Positions 15,581 to 15,593 of a stretch of DNA of 15,593 bases are shown piece after piece; within the stretch, counting starts at the first letter, position 1; each line of letters opens with the position of its first letter. The stretch comes from Bacteroidales bacterium (GTDB taxonomy: Bacteria > Bacteroidota > Bacteroidia > Bacteroidales > WCHB1-69). The stretch lies in NCBI GenBank assembly GCA_017964755.1, contig JAGCRI010000085.1, forward strand, positions 1-15,593. The letters run 5' to 3'. A program made the position numbers and the translations under genes. The notes beneath the pieces were generated by a model, which made no database searches, had not been told where the DNA came from, and was given only the letters and a program-made list of their open reading frames with translations.

Positions 15581-15581
15581 G

Positions 15582-15593
15582 ATGAAACAGAGA
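15582..15593 (+). CDS. Possible start of a gene cut off by the window end
   Basis: ATG AAA CAG AGA (MKQR) follows the structured leader directly, with the purine-rich GCGGGATAAGCG just upstream. A Lys/Arg-rich beginning would fit a signal peptide, but four codons prove nothing. It is listed because the leader appears to end here. If it is not a start, the structured transcript may be a free-standing RNA. Confidence 0.3.

Larger units (their letters stand above)
15281..15581 (+). ncRNA. Long structured RNA leader of unknown family
   Basis: About 300 bases without a coding frame form one hairpin after another. CTGTC (15281-15285) pairs with GACAG (15321-15325), extended by GCCC/GGGC (15298-15301 / 15317-15320). 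AAGGCGTTG (15336-15344) pairs with CAACGTCTT (15348-15356) across a 3-base loop with one G-U pair. TGCGG (15360-15364) pairs with CCGCA (15397-15401), enclosing TTGAAT/ATTCAA (15370-15375 / 15383-15388). A perfect palindrome follows at 15443-15470. CAGCGGAT (15472-15479) pairs with ATCCGTTG (15494-15501) with one G-U pair. The last hairpin is 15518-15562. The RNA begins a few bases after a promoter and ends at an ATG, which fits a 5' leader. I do not recognise it as a known riboswitch, tmRNA, RNase P, 6S or group II intron. The structure is visible; regulation is inference. Confidence 0.55.

Noticed and set aside
15281..15593. Group II intron, tmRNA, RNase P or 6S RNA as the identity of the terminal structured region
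   Set aside because: I see no intron domain V signature, no tRNA-like end, no P4-type conserved core and no single long rod with a central bubble. A retron or IS-linked RNA remains possible but needs the gene after 15593.

Overview
The window comes from a chromosome of a Bacteroidota bacterium, most probably of the order Bacteroidales. The reasons are the gldF-gldG pair, promoters of the Bacteroidota type (TAnnTTTG at -7, in places with TTTG about 20 bases upstream), gene starts that mostly lack a Shine-Dalgarno sequence, a two-domain M16 protease with a signal peptide, and an outer-membrane barrel protein. Most of the window is ordinary core metabolism. I see no tRNA, rRNA, CRISPR array, insertion sequence or phage gene.

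Layout. From 3 to 497 lies the 3' part of an A+T-rich gene for an unknown membrane-anchored protein. From 641 to 3152 (+) is gldF-gldG, the permease and auxiliary subunits of the gliding-associated ABC transporter. A terminator at 3141-3181 separates them from a convergent minus-strand block: ptb (phosphate acyltransferase), then coaD, tsaC (YrdC/Sua5 family) and a 937-residue M16 metalloprotease. The protease, tsaC and coaD are transcribed in that order as a tight operon. Its two spacers are built of an AGGAG-containing 7-base repeat that overlaps the stop codons.

From 8283 (+) a promoter drives rpiB, a LutB-like LUD/iron-sulfur protein and an O-antigen ligase-like membrane protein, with 6-base gaps. 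The last gene overlaps the convergent thiamine pyrophosphokinase gene by 50 bases. That gene shares a 71-base divergent promoter region with polA. polA encodes a three-domain DNA polymerase I whose proofreading site looks degenerate. A small outer-membrane barrel protein follows (14504-15145).

The most unusual part is the last 320 bases. A clear Bacteroidota -7 element (15271-15278) is followed by about 300 bases without a gene, packed with consecutive hairpins up to an ATG at 15582 that the window edge cuts off. It includes a perfect 28-base palindrome, five copies of one 7-mer in both orientations that allow mutually exclusive helices, and a terminal hairpin whose loop is complementary to the bases just upstream of the ATG. 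This looks like a long structured 5' leader, possibly a cis-regulatory RNA, or a non-coding RNA lying before a gene. I cannot match it to an RNA family I know. Its identity is inference; the pairings are visible in the sequence.
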